Of a stretch of DNA of 64,000 nt, positions 22,001 to 32,619 are shown piece by piece. Numbering within the stretch: position 1 is the first letter of the stretch; each line of letters begins with the position of its first letter. Source of the DNA: Narthecium ossifragum (Eukaryota; Streptophyta; Magnoliopsida; Dioscoreales; Nartheciaceae). The notes under the pieces were generated by a model. The model saw nothing but the letters and a program-made list of their open reading frames with translations. It did no database searches and was not told where the DNA came from. Where the stretch lies: assembly GCA_963920575.1 (NCBI GenBank), contig OY986967.1:10906061-10970060 (forward strand), written 5' to 3'. The position numbers and the translations under genes were made by a program.

Positions 22001-22938
22001 GGAATGCCCGGCCAGTAGCGCACATACCTCTTCCGCCTGCCATGGTCCATCGACCTGTCGACGCTCAGTCAGTATCGCAAGCACCTCCTGCGCGAAGCGA
22101 CACTCAACCAGCGCGTGATCTAACGTCTCCGGTGTCAAGCCACAGCGCGGGCACTCCTTGTCCGGCGAGGTCCCCGCCCGCCACAATGCATCTCTTACGG
22201 CCATCTTCCCATGCATCGCCTTCCAGAGAAACTGCTTGACCCTAGGCCCTACTTTGATCCGCCAAAGGCACACCCATGGATTGCCATCCTCCGATGTCCC
22301 CCATCCATCGTGCTCTCTCCACAGCGAATTGTAGGCAGTGGTAGTGAACACCTTCCCATCAAGGCTATATGACCAGCGGCACCGATCACCTCTAATGGGC
22401 GGGATCTCCATCTTCATGACATGATTAGCAAGCTCCGGGTGGAAGGTCCCCCTGACTGCATCTCCATCCCATACTTCATTCTTCATCAAATCCCCCACCA
22501 CCATATCTTCAGTCAAGCTATTGCTATTGAATAGTGAAGGCTTCATGCTCAGGGGCTCGTCGAGGATCCAAGCATCATGTAGGATACCCACTGATTTGGA
22601 CTTGGCTGGTTGCCACCTGACGTCCATCCTCAGCTCATCCGCGGCATAGCATAAATCCTTCCAATGAACCGATGCTCTCCACGCATTCCTCCCCGAAGGA
22701 AGCTTACCTTCCCAATCATACTTCGCTTTGACCATCTTTTTCCAAATGTTTGGCTTCTCTTCTAAAAAGGCTGCCATACGATTCATCCTTATGGCCTTTT
22801 GCCACAAGCAGAATTGTCTAACGCCGAGACTACCCAGCTCCTTAGGTGCACACACCACGTCCCAAGCCACATTAGTCAAGCTTGATCTCTTACCTCCCCA
22901 TAGAAAACCACGACAGACAGCCTCCATCTGCTTCAAGT
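19015..22938 (-). pseudogene. LINE-D ORF2 remnant disrupted by solo LTR-A
   Basis: Right part (22938-21868): end of reverse transcriptase and zf-RVT (SLTNVAWDVVCAPKE, GPRVKQFLWKAMHGK, ECPRCGLTPE), running open to the LTR boundary. Left part (19455-19015): RNase H (IQVDAL, GVEMLAIREA, IIESDSLYAVDIL, NSKADGLAK). The two halves are in the same frame once the LTR and one copy of its 5-bp duplication are ignored, so the frame was open when the LTR arrived. Confidence 0.88.
19461..21862 (-). mobile_element. Solo LTR-A (Ty3-type) inserted in LINE-D
   Basis: 2402 bp beginning TGTCGCGCCCCGACCCGCG and ending GTTCTCACA on the plus strand, flanked by a perfect 5-bp duplication TGCCA (19456-19460 and 21863-21867). 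There is no internal domain, primer site or second LTR, so it is a solo LTR left by recombination. True orientation is minus, because relatives here read TGTGAGGACCCG at the U3 end and GGTCGGGGCGCGACA at the U5 end. It carries several GATCGATC cores at 20752-20781 and 21556-21655. Confidence 0.93.
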
Positions 22939-22989
22939 GGGAGAACAATAAGCTCATGTTGATATTTTTATAGGACAATTCAAAAAGAT

Positions 22990-23311
22990 AAGGGGGGTGT
23001 TTAGTTTGAAAAATGTTTTCATGCTTTTATTCTGTATTTTCACTTTCTTTTTTCTCATTTCAGTTTCTCTGTCTTGCAATTTGCAGAAAAAACATTCAGC
23101 TCGGAATGCTGAAAAACTGTTTTCTAAAAATGAAAACAGAAAGGATGAAAATGTCAGTTTGGTGCTTTCATATTTCCTAGAAAAAAAGTCACTTATTTTC
23201 TAGAAAACATTTTCATAAAGACAAGCCAAAAGTGTTTCCTGCACTGTTTTCGGCATTCTTTTCTTTCACTTTCATGAAAGAATAAAACATTCATACCAAA
23301 CAGGCTCCAAG
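22990..23311. mobile_element. Possible MITE
   Basis: About 320 bp bounded by GGGGGGTGTTTAGTTTG on the left and ACCAAACAGGCTCC on the right, which are imperfect inverted repeats of the kind seen in hAT-type MITEs. Sub-terminal sequences (AATGTTTTCATGC, TTTTATTCT, TTTCACTTTC) also mirror each other. I could not establish a target duplication. Confidence 0.45.
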
Positions 23312-23699
23312 TTTTTCGAATTTTACAGGAAGCCAGTTGACAGGGAAGTTTTACCATATGATGTTCAGAAAATATCACAGGCAAACAAGAGCTGAAGTTA
23401 CATGTCTTCCACACACTTAAAACATTTCTGTGAAAAAAGAAGGTGCACATCGATTATGTAGATCATGTCCTCATTACAAAAAGCAAAATGGATTGAACAG
23501 GATTCCAGCACTAAGCATATATGTATGAAAAATGATCCCTAGCCAACCTGACTTTAGTTGGCTGATAGCCAACGTTAGGTGGCATGCTTGGATTGTCGAC
23601 ACGTGGCTGGAAATCAACGGTGGATAGCCAACCACATTTAGTTGCCCTAAGCCCATCGAGGGCTTCGGTCCTTTACTCCTTTGTGCTTCACCTAAGCCC

Positions 23700-23960
23700 G
23701 GCGGCACCCGGACCTCGGCTCCTCCCGGCGTCTCCTCCACCCGGACCTCGGCTCCTCCCGGCGTCTCCTCCACCCGGACCTCCTCCCGGCGCCTCCTAAA
23801 CCCGGACCTCCTCCCGGCGCCTCCTCCACCCAGACCTCCTGTCGACGCCTCCTCCACCCATACCTCCTCCCTAGACCTCCTCCACTCATAACTCCTGCCG
23901 GCGGCTCCTCCCCCCAGACCTCGTCCACCCATAACTCATCCCGGCATCTCCTCCACCCGG
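23700..23960. repeat. GC-rich minisatellite, 27-33-bp units
   Basis: About nine degenerate units built on ACCCGGACCTC...CTCCCGGCG...CTCCTCC. The first two are 33 bp and nearly identical; later units shorten to 27-30 bp and diverge. Open frames cross it on both strands with repetitive arginine/glutamate/valine or proline/serine products, an expected result of codon-like periodicity and not evidence of a gene. Confidence 0.85.
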
Positions 23961-24000
23961 TATTTGCTTCTACTATATCCATGAAATTTTTTCAGAAGAG

Positions 24001-24362
24001 AAGAGGAGCCCTTATACATATCTTGACTACTTGTGGTTTTATTTGTACAAAAAGGGATGGTCAAAGACAAACATGCTTGAATGGATCAAGGAGAAGCAGA
24101 TATTTTCACGGAAATATGTCTTTGTTCCCATCGTCATTTGGTGGGTGCTTATGTGAGATAAATGTCTCTTTCATGCAGAAGCAGGTCATTTGACTTCTGT
24201 TTTTCTATATGCTTACAGGAGGCATTGGAGTCTTCTTATCTTATGCCACTTTGGAGAATATAAGGATTCGAAAGCCAGAAAACCATGCATGCTACTTTTA
24301 GATTCACTACAAAAGGCAGATCCAAAGAGGTTGGAGCCACTCATAAGAACGTATTTGCTTCT
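24001..24362 (+). pseudogene. Ulp1-type (C48) SUMO protease gene fragment
   Basis: Two exons with an intact short intron. Exon a (to 24140) reads LDYLWFYLYKKG...KYVFVPIVI; the intron runs 24141-24218 (GTGGGT to TTACAG); exon b from 24219 reads WRHWSLLILCHFGE, then PCMLLLDSLQKADPKRLEP. The HWSLLI histidine and the LLLDSL aspartate are the first two members of the Ulp1 catalytic triad; the later cysteine block is not found. ULP2-like proteases remove SUMO from nuclear proteins. The coding sequence stops where solo LTR-B begins, and I find no continuation on the far side. Retention of the intron shows a genomic, not processed, copy. It may be a displaced fragment or the end of a disrupted gene. 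Confidence 0.7.
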
Positions 24363-24574
24363 TGTGAGGACCCGTCCCTCTACTCCTGTGGCTCGTCGTG
24401 GATCGCAAGGGAAATTTGGTAAATTGCGCCTTGTTGGCTTGTTTCACACTCGCGTGTGCACACACTGATCATGTTTGCGGTAATGTTTGGCTAGAATGGT
24501 TAGTGAGACTCGGGATCGAAAGATCCGGCCTTGGGTTTAAGTTTTAACCCAAGTCCAGCTTCATGCGAAAGAGA

Positions 24575-24795
24575 GATCGATCCTTCCTTGCTAGAAGGAT
24601 CGATCGCTCAATGACAGGAACGTGGATCGTTGAGAAGGATCGATCGGTCTCTTGGAATGGATTGATCGGACTCGGAGAAGGATCGATCGGTCTCTTGGTT
24701 GGATCGATCGTTCCCTTAGCTGGATCGATCGGTCTCCTTGGCTGGATCGATCGCTCTCTTGGCTGGATCGATCGGTCTCCTTAGACGGATCGATC
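24575..24795. repeat. Cluster of GGATCGATC palindromic cores in LTR-B
   Basis: About nine GATCGATC cores in 220 bp, at roughly 20-40-bp spacing, each usually preceded by G and followed by GGTCTC, GCTCTC or CCTTC with TTGGCTG-like spacers. A further cluster of about seven lies at 25163-25385 in the same LTR. The core is self-complementary (ATCGAT/GATC), so each site is a perfect palindrome. Confidence 0.9.
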
Positions 24796-26265
24796 CTGCT
24801 AAGTCGGTTCGTTTGCTTATAAAACAAACGCAACCTTCCTCCTTGAATCTCTTTGGAAAACCGGATTCTTGGGCTGAGAATTCCTGGATTTCGAAGAGTT
24901 CATAGACGATCCAAGGCCTAGCAGCTGGGATTGAAGCTGCTATTGCTAAGGTAGGGATCCTACCTAAATTCATCTCGGGTTTTTGGAAGTTTTTCCAGCT
25001 GTCGATGTTCTTATGCTTAGATCTTGTTGTATACTTGTTAGATTGTAGTATTTTCGCTGGTTTTGGATTCGTGATGCTTCGTACTACTAGATCCCAAGGT
25101 TTTGTGGGATTTGGTAGAGTTTTCCGACGGTATTTCTCGTCATTGGTTTGCCGGAGAACCCAACCGATCGATCCGTCTGTGAGATGGATCGATCCATCCT
25201 TGTTGGTCATGCTGAACTCGAGCAGGATCGATCGGCCCCGGGTGAGGGCGATCGATCCCGGTGCCTTGGATTGCATGGGACGTTCCCTATCGCGAGTCAG
25301 ATCGATCGTCCTGGGAGGACGGATCGATCGGACTCGGCACGGTATGGAGAGTTCGCTCTCTGTCATTAGAGGGATCGATCCTCCCTTGCGGGAGGGATCA
25401 ATCCGACTATGGCAGAGAGAGGAAATTTATCTTGTTTTGCTCACGGGGCTTTGCATGTACGGTTTTCTTTACTGTCTTAATACCTTGTACATATGTTTAA
25501 GCATGTTAGCCCTATAATAGAGCAGTGGTGAACCAGGGGAGTGATGACTCCCGGGATGTTTAGAATAAGCTGGCGAGTAGCCCTACAGCTTTCCTTAGCC
25601 TTGCATGCCGGCGTGCGCCGAGTGCTTTATCTGTGTTATCTGTGAGCTGTTGTTTACGGGGCTGCTTCCCGGTGCAGGTGTTGTGGTGGACTGCTGACAG
25701 TTGGTGGGGTACCGCTGTAGCAGTCCCTAGACCTTATTTTCATGTTCACCACCCCGGGCCGGCAGGGTACCGTGCCCAGACCTTGTTTGATATATCATCA
25801 CATACTGTTGCATGTTTATCTGTATTATCCTGCGCATGTCCATAACATGCATCGTGTTGCGCATTAGTTGCATCTGTGTAGGGCGTTAAAGATCCGGGGC
25901 TTTCGGGTAGCCCGGATCTAGCTCTAGGACCGTTGCGGGTAGCTTGGTCCAGGACTCGATTTGTAGTATTCAGTCATTTTCGATGATAGGGTTAGTTTGA
26001 CCTGAATACATGTTGTTCGATGTTTAGAGGTCGTGTCGACTTCAAGTTGTATCCGAAGTGTAGCCGGAGTCCGGTGTTCCTAAACTCTTGGGAGGACGAG
26101 TGCCTGCCCAGCGGTGTCCTGGCCCGCCAAACAGTGTTCTGTGTCCTGTTGAGAGTATGCAGTATTTTGGGCCTGCGTGCATGGACTTCCGGTAGGGTTA
26201 TGGGACCCTTGTATACACCTAGGGTAAACTTGGAGGCGACACTGTTGTGTTCCCTGCCTTGTGAG

Positions 26266-26722
26266 TGTCACGCCCCGCCCCAACAAATCATCCAGCTGAG
26301 CCCTAAGTTCTCGCATGTTCTGCTGGTGCCATCCTGAATGGCGGTAGAGAGATAGGTGCAGTGCTCGGCAGAAGCTCTATCTCAAAATCTATCTCTCTAC
26401 GTAGCGGCAATCCCGACAACTCATCAGGGAAAACATCGGGAAACTCACACACAACTCGGGGCAAGCTGATATCTTGATTCCCATCAAACTCGGACAAACT
26501 GAGGCTCGCCAACAAAGCAGTCAGCTGGCACCCACGCCTCAGCTCAGCAAAATCTGTGGGCTCAGCTATCTGTCTGTCCCCAAGGAAACTGAAGCAATTG
26601 CCCTCAGGAGTACAAGTTGTGACTCTACGCCGGTAGCAGTCAATCAGCGCACGGTAGGATCCAAGCCAATCCATACCAAGGATAACGTCAAACCCCGTCA
26701 TCTCGAGTACAGGGGCGTGACA
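26266..26722 (-). mobile_element. 457-bp pol-derived micro-element with inverted LTR-like ends
   Basis: Starts TGTCACGCCCC and ends GGGGCGTGACA (perfect 11-bp inverted repeats, TG...CA), flanked by GTGAG at 26261-26265 and GTGAT at 26723-26727, a 5-bp duplication with one mismatch. The same position in solo LTRs A and C is uninterrupted. The interior, read on the minus strand, is a Ty3-type pol fragment: the end of the protease (FDVILGMDWLGSYRALIDC) and the start of reverse transcriptase (FPDVFPDELSGLP, REIDFEIELLP, RMAPAE), with a frameshift near the RT end. Both ends match the U5 terminus of the LTRs in this window, so the element looks like two inverted U5 ends enclosing pol sequence. Confidence 0.8.
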
Positions 26723-27132
26723 GTGATTGTCGCAGTGTAGTGTCTCTGCTGAGCTTAGTGCTCACTCTTACCCGGGCTGTGTTTTGCAGGTACTGGCGCT
26801 ACCTCTTCTTCGGTCGCCCTTACCGGGCTGGTGTTTGTTGACGTAGTGGCGTCTAGCGGTGCTTGAGGAGCGGCGATCTATGTTTTTACCCTTTTGTTAT
26901 AGATAGTCTCCTACGGGAGTGATAAATGTATAATTTCCCTGTTTTGAGGTTTTGTAACATATATCCAGTTTCAGTCTTTGAAGTTATGAATGATTGTATA
27001 ATACATGATGGTTATGTTTTGCTATGGTAACGACTACGATTAGAGGGAAACCTCGCCAAAATTTCCGCAGCAGGTTAGGTTCCGGTTCGCGTCGCCCGGC
27101 CCGGTTGGGCCTACGCGGGTCGGGGCGCGACA

Positions 27133-28679
27133 TCTATGAAATTTATTCATGTGGAAACTACAAAGGTCTCTAATTAGTGATCCCTATCCTTATTTAATTG
27201 AATTCTTTGACTTCAACTTCAGAAATCTGGGAGGGTTAGTGGATATTAGATTCGTCTTACGTTTCTCTTTGTTTATGTTCATGTGTTGTAATCTTTTTCT
27301 ATCTTAAACTCTTAAGTTGAAGGCTACTGCCACAATCAAGCTATTCAGGAAGACGATCCTGTAGCAGTTTCCTAGGAGGAGGAAGGAGCCAGAGAGATTG
27401 ATATTTATATGGTGGAGACTAAGGTAAAATTCTGCTCATATCCTCTCTTTCATAAGCTATCTCTATTTTTGACAAATTTCTTTGTTTTTTGATTGTGTTT
27501 TATTTATGGATCTAAGGATGGCTGATGAAACTTTGTTGCCTATATCTGAGAGTCATGTTTGTTGCTTTAGTACCTTTTATAGCTGTCCCATGTTTCCAAT
27601 GTTTGAGATCTATCGTTTAACATAACAATTATAGCTATTTTGGATACTAGGTAGACTGCTCCTTTGAGAGCTTCTCAGGTAAACCCCCTTTTGTTGACGC
27701 TGACTCTTTGTTCATAGGCATCAAATTTATATGACTTTGATCAAAGTTGTTATTTTCCAATCAATTTCTGCTGTTTTAATCAATTGGGTTCACCAAAATA
27801 GTTTGATTCGGTAAATGTCGAAATTAAGAATTGGGTTTTGAGCATCTAAGATGGATGTCAGAAAGAAATAACTTTATCAGCTACCTGCAAAATGGAAATG
27901 TTTAGCTTCAGAACAGGAACTTTGTGATGCAATATGAGAGAAGCTTCTAATCTTTTGGAAAGGGAAAAAAAGAAAAACAAAATGCAACAAAAGGTTGCGT
28001 TTTGTATATAATTCCAATTCCTTTTGTTAGAGTAAAAGTTCCTATCTTGAACAATGAGTACAAAAAAGATGAGTAATCTTTCAGTTGAGAGAGTTCTTCA
28101 AATTATTACAATGTTTTTGGGTGCTTAGTCGAGACTCCTTACTGTTAGATTATCTTAATATTAACAAATCTCATGAAAATTGCAAATCTGAAAGATCCTT
28201 TTCGAGTTTTAGCTTCTCATTTGGAATTTGGGCTCTTCTATATTTAACTTCACGTTTGGTTTTATTTAATCTAGAGTTTCTTTCCTTCTATTTGTACTCC
28301 CTTCTACCATTCCTCATATTTCTTAGTTTTTTTAATCCTGTAGAATCTGACTCGATTGGGATAATATGAAACCATAACCTTTTGTTGGATTTTAGGACAA
28401 ACTGTTCTACTTTAGGGTTTTTGCCAAATGCTTAGGCTAGATCTATTTATGCAGGATGAGATTTCAGGAGAGTATTTGGTCTTTTATTTGCCTCAATCAA
28501 TCAAGAATTCTGTTTCAATTATAATGCAGTTTATTTCAAGTAGAATACTAATAATAGATGTAGCAATTCTTGTTATTGAGTTCTCTTTTTACAAGTTCTC
28601 TTTGTAGCTTCGATTGCAACATATTGATGTCTTATCTTCTATGTTATTTATGTTCATGTTAGTCACAAGGTTAGAGATT
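27133..28679. other. Intergenic DNA upstream of the FAR1-like gene
   Basis: AT-rich with no recognised protein. A segment near 27340-27423 ends at ...GAGACTAAG followed by GTAAAATT and could be a 5' leader exon of the downstream FAR1-like locus, which often have untranslated leader exons. This is not established. Confidence 0.35.
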
Positions 28680-30888
28680 ATGGCCACAAGTTCATCGAAT
28701 TCTAAGGGAGATGAAGCAAATGATCTTAATTTGCTGTTGGATCATTCTAATGTCACAATGGGCATGTGTGAAATAGTTGAAGAACCTAAATGTGGAATGA
28801 TATTTGATACTGTGGAGCAGCTTGTACGATATTATAGACTTTATGCTAGTCAAATTGGATTTTCTACGGCCAAAAGAAGGCGAAAGTTGGATGATAATGG
28901 AAATCTAAAACATATAACTATAGTGTGTTCTCGTGCAAGGAAAACACAATCAAATGCAAATAAGACACTACAGATGCAACCCACATGTAAGATAGATTGT
29001 CATGCTAGGTTGCATGTTTCGGTAGGTGCTGATGGGAGGTTGGTAGTCCTCACAATCGTAACAGAACATAATCATGCACTTAGCCCTTCTAAAACAAGGT
29101 TTTTCCCATGTAACAAGATCATAGATGGAAAAGCGAAAAGAAGGCTCGAATTAAATGATCAGGCTGGCATTCCAATGTGTCGGCATTTCAATACATTTGT
29201 AGTTGAAGCAGGTGGGTATGAAAATTTAACATTTGGAGAGCGGGATTGTCGAAACCATATTAGTAAGGCCAGGCGTCTGAGGCTAGGTGAAGGTGATGCC
29301 AAGGCAGTTTTTGCTTATTTTCAAAAGATGCAGGCAAAGAATTCAAGTTTCTTCTATACTTTTGATCTTGATGATGACTCTAGGATTCGGAATTTGTTTT
29401 GGGCGGATGCACGTAGCAGGGCAACCTTTGAATACTTTGGAGATGTGATAACCTTCGATACCACCTATCTCACTAATAAATATGACATGCCGTTTGCTCC
29501 ATTTGTAGGAGTGAACCATCATGGGCAATCAATTCTCCTGGGATGTGGATTGTTATCCACTGATGATACAAAGTCCTTCACCTGGCTGTTTGAGAGTTGG
29601 GTTACATGCATGTCCGGCCATCCAAATGCTATAATTACGGATCAGGATCGTCCAATCACTAAAGCAGTGGAGATAGTTTTTTCAAGTAGCAGGTATCGAT
29701 GGTGTTTGTGGCATAAACTAAAGAAAGTGCCCGAGAAACTCCGTGGATATGGTGGTATGTATGATGCTATCAGATCATATTTGTTGAATGTTGTTTATGA
29801 TTCATTGACTACATATGAATTTGAGGACAAATGGAAAAGTATGATCGTGGAATATGAGCTTGGAGGCAATGATTGGTTGAGAGGACTCTATGAAGATAGA
29901 CAACGATGGGTCCCAGCCTTTGTCAAGGACACTTTTTGGGCAGGAATGTCTACTACGCAACGCAGTGAGAGTATGAATGCGTTCTTTGATGGTTTTGTTA
30001 ATTCGAAGACTTCACTCAAACTGTTTGTTGAACAGTATAATAATGCTTTACGAAGTAAAGTGGAAAAGGAAACGCATGCAGATTACATATCATTCCACAA
30101 GAATATTCCTTGCATTACAAAATTTACATTTGAAAAACAGTTACAAAAAGTCTATACAATTGCCAAATTCAAACATTTTTAGGAAGAGGTAAGATGCAAA
30201 ACATATTGTCAGGTGTTACATATTGACAATCAAGAAGGTGCAGCTCTTTTTGTCATAGAAGAGATATATGAATCCTGATTCAGAAAGATGCTGAAAAATC
30301 AATGTATGCTATGTGGTGTCCGGGTGTCAAATATATTGTCCATGTCGACTGTTTGAGTATCGAGGTATATTATGCCGCCATGCAATAACTATCATGCAAT
30401 ATAAGAAGATATTCCACATGCCAGATCGTTACATCTTAAACAGGTGGAGAAAGGATATTCCCCGGCGTCATTCACGGATGAGAGTGGGCTATGGTGGGTT
30501 AGACGCTACACCTGAAATGCAACGATACGATATGATGTTTTCAAAGTTCAGTGAGGCAGCAGACATGGGTGTACAAACAGATAAGAGGTACGCCATAGCG
30601 TTGGATGGCCTAACGGACTTGTGTCATAAATTGTCTATCACATACACTGAAGGTGAGAGCGATGGTAATCATGGAATTCCTCCAGAAGCAATGTCAAGCT
30701 TTGAAGAAAAAAGTTTTAATGAGGTTAGAGTTAATAGTCCTCTTAGAGTGCGAGGCAAGGGAAGGCCGCCAGAAAAAAGAAAAGAATCTAAAGTGGACAA
30801 GGTTGTCCGTAGCCTTAAAGTCAAGGGGAAGAAGCAAAATGTAAGCACAAAACTATATGTTTATACACAAACTTCGATTATGTTATAG
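28680..30888 (+). pseudogene. FAR1/FRS-type protein (MULE-transposase-derived), disabled
   Basis: FHY3/FAR1-family genes are domesticated Mutator-like transposases acting as nuclear transcription factors. The FAR1 DNA-binding region comes first (CEIVEEPKCGMIFDTVEQL, CSRARK, EHNHALSP), then the MULE domain with DDE residues D260 (TFDTTY), D321 (ITDQD) and E430 (RSESMN), counted from the ATG at 28680. I prefer that ATG (MATSSSNS) over the one at 28614, which adds a hydrophobic lead. The frame ends at TAG (30180-30182), where relatives have glutamine. A second stop (TGA) and a one-base frameshift follow before the SWIM zinc finger resumes (CPCRLFEYRGILCRH, 30343-30400). The tail has a basic linker (RGKGRPPEKRK) and a splice donor near 30839. 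Both stops look like C-to-T changes. An unfixed transposase or assembly error are alternatives. Confidence 0.85.
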
Positions 30889-31142
30889 CTAACCTTGACA
30901 TGATTTGATTATTCTGATTTAAATTGCAAGTTAACAGAGATAAACAATCTGCTGATGTGAATCAATCAATAACACCGACACCGGAGGTTTTTGGCACACA
31001 AGAGAGCATGAACATGGTGTGTCTACATTGCCTATACTATTAAAATTAACATAAACTAGTAAACTTATATATTCACAAGAGAGCAATGTCACTGAAACAT
31101 CTTATAATTGTACAGAGGTCACAATCACTTTTTGGTATACAG

Positions 31143-32619
31143 AAATTGGGACCACAAGTGCATGAATTGCCTCATGTTGGCGCTGGGTCCAGTTATCCAC
31201 AATATAATTATATAAGTTTTTAATTTTTACATCACTTGTTATTTATTAGATGTTGTCACGAAATCATGTTTTAATTCTATAGAGATTGGGACCACAAGTG
31301 CTCGATCTGTCTCATGTTGGCGCTGGGTCCACTCTACTGCAATATAATTATGTAATTTTTTAATTTTTACATAACTTGTTATTTATTAGATGCTATGCCA
31401 ACTGACTTTGTTTACCGCCTTGATGGTTTAAATCCTGTTGAAAGAGGCCTTTTTAATTCAGAAAATTGAATATTGTTTTATGTCTTTTTTTCTCCCACAT
31501 GCAATACAAGAATGGTTGCGAAAACTTATTGGCTTACTGGGCAAGCGTAATCAATGAAGTGCAGATATGCGTGATGCCTATCAATATTTTTCCCTTGTGC
31601 GTAAGGCGACAATCACCTTGGTGATAGAAGCCTATTTTGGAAGGAGTCATAGATTCAAGCCCCTAGTGGGGAAGTTATGACAGACATGTCTTTTAGCACA
31701 CTTTGGGCACTAGACCACCCCTCTGATACACATGGTTTGACATCTGCTGACTTAGTTGTGGGTATAGGTTTGTCAATTATACATGCTCCAAAAGATTAAA
31801 AGATTATAAATCAGTTTTTTCTACATCTGTAAATCAGTTTTTTCTACATCTTTCTCATGCATAGCCCTTTTCGGAAGTTAATCCTTAATTAAAAGATTTA
31901 CTTAGATATGAGGTCAAATGAAAGGTGTATATTCAAATGGAGCTAGTAATACCGAAATAATAAAGCATGGACTCCAAGCAAAATTTGTTAATGTCTTTTG
32001 GTTTAGTTTACTACTATACTGAACTGGAATATGAGCTTGTTTTGTGCGCTTATTAATATTGAAGATTGTGCCTGGTGGGAGAATTTACAATTGTTTAGTG
32101 TCATTAGGCCAGTTGATTGCTACCCATTGTTCTTATATAAGGAATACATAACTGGTCTATAAATGTAGAATTCAAGTGACACTAATCTGTTGTCCTATTT
32201 TTGTTCGTTTGATAGCTATACCACAATAGATTAAAATTACATAGGCCTCTGTTTGAAGTTGTTTTATTGCAAGCAATTCTTTGATTTATCGATCTACTAT
32301 ATGCATGCACATATCCTCAATAGTGCTCCATATGAAATTATGTAAGTTTTTAATTCCTACATCACTTTATTTATTATATGTTGTCACAAAATTATGTTTT
32401 AATTCTATAGAGATTGGGACCACAAGTGCATGATCTGTCTCATATTGACGCTCGGTCCACTCTACCGCAATCTAATTATGTAAGTTTTTAATCTTTACAT
32501 CACATATTATTTATTAGATGTTGTCACGAAATCATGTTATAATTCTACAGAGATTGGGACCACAAATCCATGATCTGTCTCATGTTGGCACTGATTCTAG
32601 TTATTCCAAATATAATTAT
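31143..32619 (+). repeat. Four copies of a 69-nt FAR1-family mini-exon in two 140-bp tandem pairs
   Basis: Copies lie at about 31143-31211, 31283-31351, 32411-32479 and 32551-32619. Each encodes a version of KLGPQVHELPHVGAGS...QYNY and copies 2-4 are preceded by an acceptor (TCTATAG or TCTACAG) and followed by a GTAAGT-like donor. Pair spacing is exactly 140 bp both times (31143 to 31283; 32411 to 32551). The 69-nt length is a multiple of three, so any copy could be included or skipped without changing frame. Upstream, exons at about 30935-31017 and 31115-31211 read as the natural continuation of the FAR1-like C-terminus. About 1.06 kb of unrelated DNA separates the pairs. Confidence 0.85.

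Larger units (their letters stand above)
18900..22938 (-). mobile_element. LINE-D: 5'-truncated LINE split by a solo LTR
   Basis: Minus-orientation LINE with a poly-A tail (T run 18899-18913 on the plus strand). It is flanked by a 16-bp duplication with one mismatch, GGGAGAACAGTAAGCT at 18884-18899 and GGGAGAACAATAAGCT at 22939-22954. The interior is interrupted by the solo LTR at 19461-21862, so the LINE itself is only about 1.63 kb. It retains the RT thumb region, zf-RVT and RNase H. The first codons of the minus-strand open frame at 22978 come from host DNA and the duplication, not from the LINE. Confidence 0.92.
24363..27132 (+). mobile_element. Solo LTR-B (Ty3-type), plus orientation
   Basis: Begins TGTGAGGACCCGTCCCTC and ends GGGTCGGGGCGCGACA, the reverse complement of solo LTRs A and C. 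Full length is 2770 bp including a 457-bp insertion (26266-26722), so the LTR itself is about 2.3 kb. Flanking five bases differ (CTTCT before, TCTAT after), so no target duplication is seen; recombination between LTRs of different elements would explain that. It carries two clusters of GATCGATC cores (24575-24795 and 25163-25385). Confidence 0.88.

Noticed and set aside
24563..25517. Long frames in LTR-B reading through GATCGATC clusters (repeated DRS/IDR)
   Set aside because: An 8-base core with irregular spacing gives repetitive codons in all frames; there is no domain.
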